From Gammaproteobacteria bacterium 28-57-27 (lineage in GTDB: Bacteria; Pseudomonadota; Gammaproteobacteria; Halothiobacillales; Halothiobacillaceae): 64,000 bases of DNA. The position numbers and the translations under genes are program-made. Location of the stretch: contig NCGK01000011.1 of assembly GCA_002281735.1 (NCBI GenBank), positions 1 through 64,000 on the forward strand, given 5' to 3'. The notes under the pieces are model-generated. The model had not been told where the DNA came from, ran no database searches, and worked only from the letters and a program-made list of their open reading frames with translations. Numbering within the stretch: the stretch's first letter is position 1; each line of letters begins with the position of its first letter. Below, piece by piece: positions 26,544 to 35,105 of the stretch.

Positions 26544-27337
26544 TCGAAATAGACTGGCCAGCTCACGGCACTACGTCCGTGGGCAATGAAGAATGGATTG
26601 AGAAATTCGCCAGTATTGGCATAGGAAAGCGCCTGACCATCAAGCGTGACCACCTTGCCTCCTGTCGCCTCAACCACGCACTGAGCCGCAGCCGTGTCCC
26701 ATAGACTCGTAGGACCAAGGCGCGGATAAATATCTGCCTTACCCTCGGCAACTAGGCAAAGCTTGAGCGAGCTTCCCATGGGCAGCATCTCATACGCCCC
26801 CAGTTTTTGCAGGAAGACACCTAATGAATCCCCTGAGTGCGAACGACTGCCAACAACGCGCCATGGCGTTCCCTCGGCGTGCTCCGCGCAACGTAGTGGC
26901 ATCCATACTCCGTTTTCATCCTTTTTATGTGCGCCATCCATGCTCGAAGCGGCATACATCCACGCTAAAACCGGTGCATAAACAACCCCCAACACCGCCA
27001 CGCCGGCATCGATCAAGGCAATGTTGACAGTGAACTCACCGTTGCGCTTGATAAACTCCTTGGTTCCATCCAGCGGATCGACCAGCCAGTACGCGCTCGT
27101 ACCCCAGGTTTCGCAACCAGGAAGATCCGTCTCCTCCTCCGACAGAATAGGAATCCCGGGGGTGAGCTCCTTTAGACCCGCGACGATGATTGCGTGCGCG
27201 GCCTGATCCGCCTCAGTGAGCGGAGAACTATCCGCTTTTTCTTCTATGGAAAAATCACGGGCGTAAACCGCCATCACAGCCTCACCGGCTTTTACGGCCA
27301 GCGTAACAACATCATCCAGCAGGGGGTGGGTAAACAT
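26540..27337 (-). CDS. cysQ: 3'(2'),5'-bisphosphate nucleotidase
   Basis: The protein has 265 residues with the inositol-monophosphatase-fold metal site: LSEEET, DPLDGTKEF and later WDTAAAQCVVEATGG. It hydrolyses PAP, the by-product of PAPS-dependent sulfotransfer, to AMP. In this locus it would relieve product inhibition of the sulfotransferase at 36953. It overlaps the glycosyltransferase start by 4 bases, so the two are coupled. The 244 bp upstream, to the cysC stop at 27582, contain no gene; one GC-rich stem (CCCCGCC/GGCGGGG near 27510-27540) is visible but lacks a T run. Confidence 0.94.
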   Translation of the reverse strand: MFTHPLLDDVVTLAVKAGEAVMAVYARDFSIEEKADSSPLTEADQAAHAIIVAGLKELTPGIPILSEEETDLPGCETWGTSAYWLVDPLDGTKEFIKRNGEFTVNIALIDAGVAVLGVVYAPVLAWMYAASSMDGAHKKDENGVWMPLRCAEHAEGTPWRVVGSRSHSGDSLGVFLQKLGAYEMLPMGSSLKLCLVAEGKADIYPRLGPTSLWDTAAAQCVVEATGGKVVTLDGQALSYANTGEFLNPFFIAHGRSAVSWPVYFE

Positions 27338-27581
27338 AGCGAATCCTCAATTAATAGGCATTTCTATAAACGGTCATTCTGCTTTGGCTCAAAATCCATC
27401 GACTCGACAAAGTTGAGTTTTCGCAAAACAGCGGTATTACCCCTTCTTGACGAGAGAAGGTTGCGGAAAAAGGGATGACGCGAGTCATAAGCCCAGACTT
27501 CGGAGGGCGATTGCCCCCGCCTCCACGAGAGACGGCGGGGCGAAATGCAAGCGATTCGCAAGTCCTATTCATAGACACGCC

Positions 27582-28187
27582 CTAGTGACCGCAACTGGCG
27601 AGATAACCATGTTCACGCAAGAAGCTCACGACTTGTGCAGCGCTCGCCTCAATAGGCTGTGCCGCTGTATTGATGCGTATTTCCGGTGTCAGTGGCGCTT
27701 CATAGGGTGAGTCAATCCCTGTGAAGTGGGGAATTTCACCAGCGCGAGCCTTCTTGTAAAGACCCTTTGGATCGCGCTGCTCGCATACCGCCAGAGGCAC
27801 ATCCAGATGCAGCTCGATGAATTCACCGGGTTCGAGCATGGCGCGTACCATGTCGCGGTCGGCTCGGAAGGGGGAAATAAAGGCGGTAAGCACGATCAAA
27901 CCGGCATCCACCATCAGTTTGGCGACCTCACCGATACGGCGGATATTCTCGATCCGGTCGGCTTCGTTGAAGCCCAGATCCTTGTTCAGACCGTGGCGCA
28001 CATTGTCGCCATCCAGCAGATAGCAGCGCACGCCCGCAGCGAACAGAGCCTCTTCCAGTGCTCCGGCGACGGTCGATTTGCCTGAACCACTCAGCCCGGT
28101 GAACCAGATAATGGCAGGGCGTTGCTGGTTCATGGCGCCGCGCTTTGCCTTGGTGATGTTGTGAGGATGCCAGACGATATTGCTCAT
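27582..28187 (-). CDS. cysC: Adenylylsulfate (APS) kinase
   Basis: The protein has 201 residues. It has a P-loop GLSGSGKST (about 30-38), [15 protein letters not shown], the [15 protein letters not shown] signature and the lid segment [21 protein letters not shown]. It phosphorylates APS to PAPS, the universal sulfate donor. It lies between cysQ and the SLC13 permease, 59 bp after the latter. With cysD, cysN and a sulfotransferase in the same locus, its most likely use is capsule sulfation rather than assimilation. Confidence 0.97.
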   Translation of the reverse strand: MSNIVWHPHNITKAKRGAMNQQRPAIIWFTGLSGSGKSTVAGALEEALFAAGVRCYLLDGDNVRHGLNKDLGFNEADRIENIRRIGEVAKLMVDAGLIVLTAFISPFRADRDMVRAMLEPGEFIELHLDVPLAVCEQRDPKGLYKKARAGEIPHFTGIDSPYEAPLTPEIRINTAAQPIEASAAQVVSFLREHGYLASCGH

Positions 28188-28246
28188 GGAGATAGGTCAC
28201 ACATTTGGAAGTTGTAGGTTGCAGACAAGCTTATGTGGCTCATCCA

Positions 28247-30043
28247 TCATTGAGGGTGAAACGGAAAAGCCCATGGCAGCAGGAGCAGGGCTGTGACACT
28301 GTAGGCCAGCGACACCGGCAAACCCATGCGGACAAAGTCCATGAAACAGTAGCGCCCAGGCGTGAATACCATCAAATGGGTTTGATAACCAAACGGAGTG
28401 ATGAAGCTGGCGCTGGCACCGAAGGCGAGTGCCATGACAAAAGGAAGAGGGCTGACCCCCAAGCTTTGCGCCAGACTGAAAGCAATGGGAAATACCAGCG
28501 CGGCGGCGGCATTATTGGACATCAGCTCAGTAAGAATCAGTGTCACCACGAACACGGCGACCAGAGCCCATAGCGGCCCGTTGCCGCCCACGATGCTATG
28601 CAGTCCCCCGGCGATTAAATCGGCAACGCCGGTACTTGCCATGACCTGCGACATGGCAAGCGCCGAGCCGATCACCAATACTAGCTCGAAAGGAAATCGA
28701 CGGCGAAGCTCGGCTACATCAATCAAGCGCAGGAACAGTAACGCGATCAGCAACAGAGCCAAGCCCTTAACCAGCGGTATGACTTCGAAGGCACCGAGCA
28801 AAATCACGCCGGCGAAAGCAGCGAACACGGCATAACTCTGCGGCATACTCAGGCGTGGCTTGCGCGTGCCACCCTTGAGCACATAGAAATTGCGATCCAG
28901 ATTCTTGCGATTGGCAAAGTCCGCACCCACGGCAAGCATCATCGCATCCCCCGCCTTGAGGTGAATCTCGCCAAGTTTGCCGGATAACCGCACCTGACCA
29001 CGCCGTATGCCAACCACAGCGGCATCAAATAAGGCACGAAAATTCACGTCACGAATGGTGTTATCGACCAAAGGGGAATCGGCGACCACCACAACCTCGA
29101 CCAGGTTGGTGCGCACAATATTCATCTCTTCTTCAAACAGCTTCAGCCCTGGGAAGCGTTCGAGTACATGAACCTTATCGACCTCGCCCGTGAAGATCAA
29201 TATGTCACCGGCTTCCAGAATTTCCTGAGGCCCGACTGGAGAAATCAGATGCCCTGTGCGTACAACTTCGGCCAGAAACAGACCATCAATCTGGCGCAGG
29301 CCGTTTTCCAGCACGCTGCGACCAGTCAGGGGCGAGTCTGGCTGAATGGATGCTTCGAGAAAATAGGAGTTGTTCCTGGATTCTGTGCTTTCGTGTTCAG
29401 GCAGCAGCCAACGTGCTAGCACCACCACCACCACGGTGCATACCAGCGCGACCGGCAGCCCCACCCATGCGAAATCGAACATGCCGATGGGCTCCATTCC
29501 GGCACGCACGGCGAAACTGTTCACCACCAGGTTGGTGGACGTGCCGACAAGGGTTATCACGCCTCCGAAGAGTGCGGCATAAGACAAGGGAAGCAGCAGG
29601 CGCGAAGGTGCAAAACGGCCATTCTTACTGACGACACCCAGGAGGGAGGCTACGACAGCAGTATTATTCAAAAAGGCGGAAAAGCTTGCCGTAACCACCA
29701 TCATGCGCGCCAATGCAACAGGATAGGCGCCCGACATCAGGCGTTCACCCACGCGCTCGATCAGGAGCGTCTTTTCCAGCGCAACCGAAATAAGCATCAG
29801 CAGCACCAGCGTGATGAGGCTGGGCTCGACATAGTTCTGCAGGAGCTTAGTCAGGTCGATCAGGCCGAACGAGTAATAGCCCAGCGCAAGCAGCACGAAG
29901 GCTGTCCCGGTCTGGATTCGGCCATGGATGAGCACAGCGATCAACAGAACTAGGCTCAGCAGAACCGCGCCCTGCGTCATGGATACGCTAATCATGGAAA
30001 ACGTCTCAGATTGTTCGTGATCGCACGAAACCTCGTGCGACAT
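28247..30043 (-). CDS. SLC13-family anion permease with TrkA-C (RCK_C) domains, probable sulfate importer
   Basis: The protein has 598 residues. About ten hydrophobic segments are split by a soluble central region (about 205-385) with two TrkA-C-like domains (GRSVLENGLRQIDGLFLAEVVR and LVEVVVVADSPLVDNTIRDVNF). Both halves contain the SLC13 signature pattern (FLNNTAVVASLL, TLVGTSTNLVVNS; ELMSNNAAAALVFPIAFSLA, SASFITPFGYQTHLMV). Such proteins import sulfate or dicarboxylates. Lying between cysN and cysC, sulfate is the likely cargo. The ATG at 30043 is used; an internal ATG at 29995 (MISVSMTQG) just before the first helix is a good alternative. Confidence 0.88.
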   Translation of the reverse strand: MSHEVSCDHEQSETFSMISVSMTQGAVLLSLVLLIAVLIHGRIQTGTAFVLLALGYYSFGLIDLTKLLQNYVEPSLITLVLLMLISVALEKTLLIERVGERLMSGAYPVALARMMVVTASFSAFLNNTAVVASLLGVVSKNGRFAPSRLLLPLSYAALFGGVITLVGTSTNLVVNSFAVRAGMEPIGMFDFAWVGLPVALVCTVVVVVLARWLLPEHESTESRNNSYFLEASIQPDSPLTGRSVLENGLRQIDGLFLAEVVRTGHLISPVGPQEILEAGDILIFTGEVDKVHVLERFPGLKLFEEEMNIVRTNLVEVVVVADSPLVDNTIRDVNFRALFDAAVVGIRRGQVRLSGKLGEIHLKAGDAMMLAVGADFANRKNLDRNFYVLKGGTRKPRLSMPQSYAVFAAFAGVILLGAFEVIPLVKGLALLLIALLFLRLIDVAELRRRFPFELVLVIGSALAMSQVMASTGVADLIAGGLHSIVGGNGPLWALVAVFVVTLILTELMSNNAAAALVFPIAFSLAQSLGVSPLPFVMALAFGASASFITPFGYQTHLMVFTPGRYCFMDFVRMGLPVSLAYSVTALLLLPWAFPFHPQ

Positions 30044-30047
30044 ATAC

Positions 30048-31475
30048 TCACTTCAGAAGCTCGCCCAAGTCACGCGTACCCCAGTGCGGAAAGTGTTTAC
30101 GCACAAGGGCGTTCAGCTCCAGCTCGAATTCGGAGAAATGGCTTGGTATTCCTGCGCCATCCTCAAGCTCGGCGACGCCTTCGATCATACCGGCACCTAC
30201 TGTGCCATTGGTCATGCGATCGATCACAATGAAGTTGCCCATGCCTTCAATAGAGCGGTAGGGGTCGAATGCCAAGGGCTCGTCAAGACGCAAGGTGCAG
30301 TGTCCAATTCCATTCAACGGCAATTGATCGGCGGCGTGAGTCTCGTAGGTGTTGATGTCCACTTGATAATGGATATGCACAAACTCGCCGCTTAGCGTAC
30401 GCGCACCCGATTTGAACAGATAACGCTTGCCCGGCAGCATCGCCGTTTCGTCCATCCAGACCAGGATGGTGGAAAGGCGATCGCTTATCGTGGGGGGCTC
30501 GGTTGCACGTACCAGTACATCGCCTCGGCTAATGTCGATCTCGTCTTCAAGCGTCAGCGTCACGGCCATGCCGACATCTGCGGAGGGTAGATCGCCATTC
30601 TGGGTAACGATGGACTTCACTTGGCTGCTCTTGCCGGAGGGTAGCACGGTGAGCGTATCACCGACGGATACACTGCCTGAGGCGACGGTGCCGCAATAAC
30701 CACGGAAATCCAGATTCGGGCGGTTCACGTACTGCACCGGGAAGCGCAGTGGAGCCCCCACAATGGCATGTGAAACATCAATGCTTTCGAGAATTTCCTT
30801 GAGTGTTTGGCCTTGATACCAAGGCATAGCCTCACCCCGGTACACCACGTTGTCACCCAATAGCGCGGAAACCGGAACGAAACGCATGTCAACAAAGTCG
30901 AGCTGAGCCGCAATCTGTTGCTGGTAGTCTGAGCGAATACGCTCGAACACCTCCATGTCGTAACCCACCAGATCCATTTTATTAATGGCGACGATGATGT
31001 GGCGGATGCCCAAGAGATTAACAATGTAACTATGACGTTTGGTCTGCGGCAAAAGCCCCTTGCGCGCATCGACCAGAATCACGGCCAGATCAGCGGTCGA
31101 AGCACCCGTAGCCATATTGCGAGTGTACTGTTCGTGCCCAGGAGTGTCCGCAATAATGAACTTGCGCTTTTCCGTGGTGAAGTAACGGTAAGCAACGTCG
31201 ATCGTGATGCCTTGCTCCCGCTCCGACTCCAGTCCGTCAACCAGCAGCGCCAAGTCGACTTCCGTTCCTGTGGTGCCCACCTTGGCGCTATCCTTCTTCA
31301 GCGACTGCATGTGGTCTTCGAAAATCTGGTTGCTATCATAAAGCAGGCGTCCGATCAGGCTGCTTTTGCCGTCGTCCACACTGCCGCAGGTGATGAAGCG
31401 CAGCATGTCATGCTGCAGGTATGCCCCAAGGTAGGCCTCGATATCGGTTTCAATCAATTCGGCAGTAGCAGTCAT
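30048..31475 (-). CDS. cysN: Sulfate adenylyltransferase subunit 1 (GTPase)
   Basis: From the ATG at 31475 the protein has 475 residues. An in-frame extension to 31529 is unlikely because AAGAAG sits before the chosen ATG. GTPase motifs are clear: GSVDDGKSSLIGRL, DTPGHEQYTRNM and NKMD. It couples GTP hydrolysis to APS formation by CysD. The protein ends after the elongation-factor-like beta domains, with no fused APS kinase, so CysC is a separate gene here. The stop lies 4 bp before the permease start; cysD is 74 bp upstream. Confidence 0.97.
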   Translation of the reverse strand: MTATAELIETDIEAYLGAYLQHDMLRFITCGSVDDGKSSLIGRLLYDSNQIFEDHMQSLKKDSAKVGTTGTEVDLALLVDGLESEREQGITIDVAYRYFTTEKRKFIIADTPGHEQYTRNMATGASTADLAVILVDARKGLLPQTKRHSYIVNLLGIRHIIVAINKMDLVGYDMEVFERIRSDYQQQIAAQLDFVDMRFVPVSALLGDNVVYRGEAMPWYQGQTLKEILESIDVSHAIVGAPLRFPVQYVNRPNLDFRGYCGTVASGSVSVGDTLTVLPSGKSSQVKSIVTQNGDLPSADVGMAVTLTLEDEIDISRGDVLVRATEPPTISDRLSTILVWMDETAMLPGKRYLFKSGARTLSGEFVHIHYQVDINTYETHAADQLPLNGIGHCTLRLDEPLAFDPYRSIEGMGNFIVIDRMTNGTVGAGMIEGVAELEDGAGIPSHFSEFELELNALVRKHFPHWGTRDLGELLK

Positions 31476-31549
31476 AGTGAGTAACTTCTTTAAAAATGGG
31501 TAATTAGGGCGGGGGAGCTGGCGCGTCACGCCAAAATGTCATGTTCGAC

Positions 31550-32452
31550 TCAGAAGTAACCTTCCCGCTTCTTCTGTTCCATTGAGCCTGCGCCATCCTG
31601 GTCGATCAGGCGACCCTGACGCTCGGAGGTGTTGGTGAGCAGCATTTCCTGGATCACCTCAGGGACTGTGCGAGCTGTAGAGCGAACCGCCCCCGTCAAA
31701 GGGTAGCAACCCAAGGTTCGGAAACGCACCATTTCCATGCGCAGCGACTCACCTTCATTCAGCGGCAGTCGGTCATCATCCCGCATGATTAGCGTCCCAT
31801 CACGCTCGACCACGGGGCGTTCGGCAGCAAAATAGAGCGGTACAACAGGAATGTTTTCCTGATGGATGTATAGCCACACATCCAGCTCAGTCCAGTTCGA
31901 AAGCGGGAACACACGGATACTCTCGCCCTTGTGGATACGACCGTTGAACAGATTCCACAACTCGGGACGCTGGTTTTTGGGATCCCAGCGGTGGTTCTTG
32001 TCACGGAACGAGAACATGCGCTCCTTGGCGCGGGACTTTTCCTCATCGCGGCGAGCGCCACCAAACACCGCATCAAAGCGATACTTGTTCAGCGCCTTCT
32101 TGAGACCTTCGGTTTTCATTACATCGGTGTGAATCTTGCTGCCGTGGGTGATCGGGTTAATCCCCGCCGCACGACCCTCTTCGTTGACCTCGACAATCAA
32201 CTCAACACCCAGCCTCGCTGCGGTTGCGTCGCGCACGGTGTACATCTCGCGGAACTTCCACAGTGTATCAACGTGCATAAGCGGGAAGGGCGGTTTACCC
32301 GGATAGAAGGCCTTCATGGCCAAGTGCAACATCACGGCAGAATCCTTGCCGATGGAGTAGAGCATGACCGGATTTTCGAACTCGGCCACGACTTCACGGA
32401 TGATGTGGATGGATTCCGCCTCAAGGGCATTCAAATGATTGGCGTTGCTCAT
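31550..32452 (-). CDS. cysD: Sulfate adenylyltransferase subunit 2
   Basis: The protein has 300 residues from the ATG at 32452, preferred over a GTG three codons earlier. The PP-loop [17 protein letters not shown] and downstream blocks ([58 protein letters not shown]) are all canonical for CysD. With CysN it makes APS from ATP and sulfate. It lies 19 bp after the sugar-isomerase-like gene and starts the sulfate-activation part of the operon. Confidence 0.98.
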   Translation of the reverse strand: MSNANHLNALEAESIHIIREVVAEFENPVMLYSIGKDSAVMLHLAMKAFYPGKPPFPLMHVDTLWKFREMYTVRDATAARLGVELIVEVNEEGRAAGINPITHGSKIHTDVMKTEGLKKALNKYRFDAVFGGARRDEEKSRAKERMFSFRDKNHRWDPKNQRPELWNLFNGRIHKGESIRVFPLSNWTELDVWLYIHQENIPVVPLYFAAERPVVERDGTLIMRDDDRLPLNEGESLRMEMVRFRTLGCYPLTGAVRSTARTVPEVIQEMLLTNTSERQGRLIDQDGAGSMEQKKREGYF

Positions 32453-32471
32453 AGTTAACACACTCTAAAAA

Positions 32472-33290
32472 TTAATCAGGCGAAATTGCATAAACCGATT
32501 TCACATAATTAACGGCTTGCTCAATTGCCGCCAACGGGGATTTAGATTCAAGCATTTCGATACAGCACCAATGCGAGTAACCTCGTTCGCGTAAGGCTTT
32601 GGCAGCCTCAATATGGTAGGGAGCAGGCTCACTAAAATCCAGCAACTGCGGCTGGCTAATATGAAAATGACGAATTAAATCAGATGTTTGTTCGATAGCA
32701 AGAGAAACATTATCTCCGTTTAGCCAAGTGCAGCCCGTATCCAAATGCAACACCAAGCCAGGCGAATTGACCGCCTTCACTATGCGTAAACTATCCGTGA
32801 AACTGGTAATGAATTCTCCCGCATAAGCCGACGGAACTGCCTCAAGGCCAATACTCACTCCATGACTTGCGCACACTGCCGCTAGCTTCTTTAGGCGCTC
32901 GATAGCGAGTGCTTCAGCTTCGGCAAGGCCATATCCAAGCAAAAGCCGGCTCTTGGGCGCGCCGTAAACCAAAACTCCAGCCCCGGCCTCTGCTGCAAGT
33001 TCAGCAACGAAAGAAACATGTTCCAACATCGCTTCGAATACATCTTCGCCACCCAACAACTGAAAATGTGGCTTGCCAAACAAAAAAGCCTGAAAAGAAG
33101 GAATACTCAAACCAAAATTTGCACACTGCTCTCGATAGGCACGTATCTTTAAAACACTAAGATCATCCCAGCCATTGGCAACTTTACCCGGTGCAACCTC
33201 CACCCCGGATACACCAAGCTTCGCAAGCAGGTCAAAAACCTGTTCGTTATGCCCCGTCCATGCAATATTGGAAATCGCCAACTTAGCCAC
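32472..33290 (-). CDS. Xylose-isomerase-like TIM-barrel protein
   Basis: The protein has 272 residues of the sugar phosphate isomerase/epimerase (AP endonuclease 2-like) fold. It starts LAISNIAW, has LGVSGVEVAPGKV, IGLEAVPSAYAGEF, LHLDTGCTW, RHFHISQPQL and CCIEML. The Glu, Asp, His and Glu residues are placed as metal ligands in this fold. It overlaps the next upstream gene by 8 bases, so it is part of a coupled three-gene cassette with an NAD-dependent reductase/epimerase and a FAD oxidoreductase. A role in making an unusual capsule sugar or substituent is likely; substrate unknown. Confidence 0.78.
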   Translation of the reverse strand: MAKLAISNIAWTGHNEQVFDLLAKLGVSGVEVAPGKVANGWDDLSVLKIRAYREQCANFGLSIPSFQAFLFGKPHFQLLGGEDVFEAMLEHVSFVAELAAEAGAGVLVYGAPKSRLLLGYGLAEAEALAIERLKKLAAVCASHGVSIGLEAVPSAYAGEFITSFTDSLRIVKAVNSPGLVLHLDTGCTWLNGDNVSLAIEQTSDLIRHFHISQPQLLDFSEPAPYHIEAAKALRERGYSHWCCIEMLESKSPLAAIEQAVNYVKSVYAISPD

Positions 33291-34056
33291 ATTTCACCTC
33301 GGGATTTATCAGCCAATCCTGCATCATTTGTATCACTTGCGATCTGCTCATCAAATAGGCACCCTGTCCGCCGAAATGGACGGCATGCTCACTCTGTATA
33401 TCGTAAGAAGCCAACGGAAATGGATCACCCCCCACATTTAATTCGGGGAAAAATTTCGACCAAATTTCATGTGTATCCAATGGTTCCACCGCAAAATTAA
33501 CCAGCGGCAACTCCTGCGCAATCACTGTCTGAATGTCCTGCCAAATGCGCGCCAGCGGATACCACTGAAAGCGAGATTGCAAATTGATCTTCTCCAAAAT
33601 GTTGTGGCATAACATGTCAAACAGAATGTTCTTTTTGAGTCCCAAGCCAAACAGACCAGGCAAGCGCACTACATGCAAATTTTCGAAGGCACCCTGCAAA
33701 GCCTGTTCAAGTAGCAGGCGGTGTCTACCATAGGGCTGAACCGAATCCAAATCAATTTCCGTGCTTTCGCTCACACCCACAGGGCTTGGATACACATCCA
33801 CTGTGGAGACAAGAACAAAGCGTTTAGCCTGAACCGAGCGGTAGATTTCTATCAGCCGTTGAATCACCAACAAATCTTCAGCCGGATTCTGGTTTGCCCA
33901 CCATTTAACGGCGGGAACGCCCGCACAGACAACAAGATCATAAGAATTTCCTTGAATTTCATTAATATTCCTAGAGTTATAATATTCATCGAAATTCATC
34001 TGACGTGCGATGTTAGAACCCACAAAACCAGTGTAGCCAATCAATGCGGTTTTCAT
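33283..34056 (-). CDS. NAD(P)-dependent epimerase/dehydratase-like (SDR) protein
   Basis: The protein has 257 residues. The N-terminal GYTGFVGSNIARQM is a Rossmann GxxGxxG motif, LVVCAGVPAVKWWANQNP follows, and STVDVYPSP plus YGRHRLLLEQAL give the SDR Ser and YxxxK catalytic set. It is shorter than typical nucleotide-sugar epimerases and the C-terminal substrate domain looks reduced. It overlaps the FAD oxidoreductase gene by 4 bases and the TIM-barrel gene by 8. AT-rich base use suggests import together with its neighbours. The reaction is unknown. Confidence 0.78.
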   Translation of the reverse strand: MKTALIGYTGFVGSNIARQMNFDEYYNSRNINEIQGNSYDLVVCAGVPAVKWWANQNPAEDLLVIQRLIEIYRSVQAKRFVLVSTVDVYPSPVGVSESTEIDLDSVQPYGRHRLLLEQALQGAFENLHVVRLPGLFGLGLKKNILFDMLCHNILEKINLQSRFQWYPLARIWQDIQTVIAQELPLVNFAVEPLDTHEIWSKFFPELNVGGDPFPLASYDIQSEHAVHFGGQGAYLMSRSQVIQMMQDWLINPEVKCG

Positions 34057-35105
34057 AAACGTGCCACCTGAATTTCATTTTCAGCTTCAATCATTGAAAG
34101 AATTGTTTCGGATGCATAAAATATAGTGTCAATTTTTCCTGACATGACCACAAAACGCCGACCAAACTTGGACACATAACATGAGCGGTCGTCAGTGGCT
34201 CCAATAATTTTGGTTTTGATCGAAAGCTGAGGCTCAATATATTCAAAGTCATCCACGAAACCTGGGTAATACTTGCTAATCTCTGCCTCCATCAAACGAC
34301 GTTTTTGATGAATCGTGTCATGTGAAAGTTGATTAAGAAATGCCCGAGATTCCTGCATCGTAGCAAAATTTGCAAGTGGAGTATGAGTTACGCTGGACAA
34401 TGTAAATACATCAACTTCATCAGTAGGGTAAATTGAGCATAAAGGTCCATCCACCATGGTTAAAGCATACGACCCTAAATTTGGCGACTTGTAATACAGC
34501 AACAGCGTAGGCTCATAAAACACGGGGATATCAATCGACGAAAAACCACCCCAAGTAGCATCAACCACATAGTCAAAAATCTCGCCATTAACAGCGATAC
34601 TATCAGAATGTTCAACAATACTTGTGACTTCCTCCCCCAGCCGTAAAGCACCCTCAAGACGCCGTGAAAAAACATCACGCGCTTTACTGGTTAACAAAAC
34701 ACGCTCATCCGTGAGCAAAACACCAGAGCAATTGCTTAAATTATATTTCGCAGGCTCAACCTCGCGAAACTCAATTCCCGAAGAAGTCATAATGAGACGA
34801 TAGGTTAAAAAGTCAATTAATGAATCCTGATTGGGCACGGCATAAAGATTGGTTTCTACTTTTTCACTCAACGTCGGGTAACGCTCAATAAAGCGCATAT
34901 ATCCATCACGAGACTGAACACGGGTACGATAACTTCGTGCATAATGAAATCCCTGATGGAGACGAAATTGGTTATTGCCAGAAGCACGCGAAAAAAGCCG
35001 CTCCTCGCGCTCAAAGACAGTAACCTCAAAACCAAGGGATCTGAAACTGGCCGCTATATGACACCCGTACCAGCCGCCACCAATAACCGCGAATCGGAAG
35101 CTCAT
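34053..35105 (-). CDS. FAD-dependent oxidoreductase, DAO-like
   Basis: The protein has 350 residues. It starts with a dinucleotide-binding motif FAVIGGGWYGCHIAASFRS and an acidic end-of-strand residue (VTVFERE). The following GNNQFRLHQGFHYARSY resembles the flavin-contacting segment of D-amino-acid-oxidase-like enzymes. A second conserved stretch, FDYVVDATWGG, fits the NAD/FAD fold core. It is first in the cassette FAD oxidoreductase - SDR - TIM barrel, overlapping both flanking genes by 4 bases. It probably oxidises a sugar or amino-sugar intermediate for the capsule; substrate unknown. Confidence 0.75.
   Translation of the reverse strand: MSFRFAVIGGGWYGCHIAASFRSLGFEVTVFEREERLFSRASGNNQFRLHQGFHYARSYRTRVQSRDGYMRFIERYPTLSEKVETNLYAVPNQDSLIDFLTYRLIMTSSGIEFREVEPAKYNLSNCSGVLLTDERVLLTSKARDVFSRRLEGALRLGEEVTSIVEHSDSIAVNGEIFDYVVDATWGGFSSIDIPVFYEPTLLLYYKSPNLGSYALTMVDGPLCSIYPTDEVDVFTLSSVTHTPLANFATMQESRAFLNQLSHDTIHQKRRLMEAEISKYYPGFVDDFEYIEPQLSIKTKIIGATDDRSCYVSKFGRRFVVMSGKIDTIFYASETILSMIEAENEIQVARL

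Noticed and set aside
27338-27581. Terminator between cysC and cysQ
   Set aside because: A seven-pair GC stem is present but has a long loop and no T run, so I did not list it.
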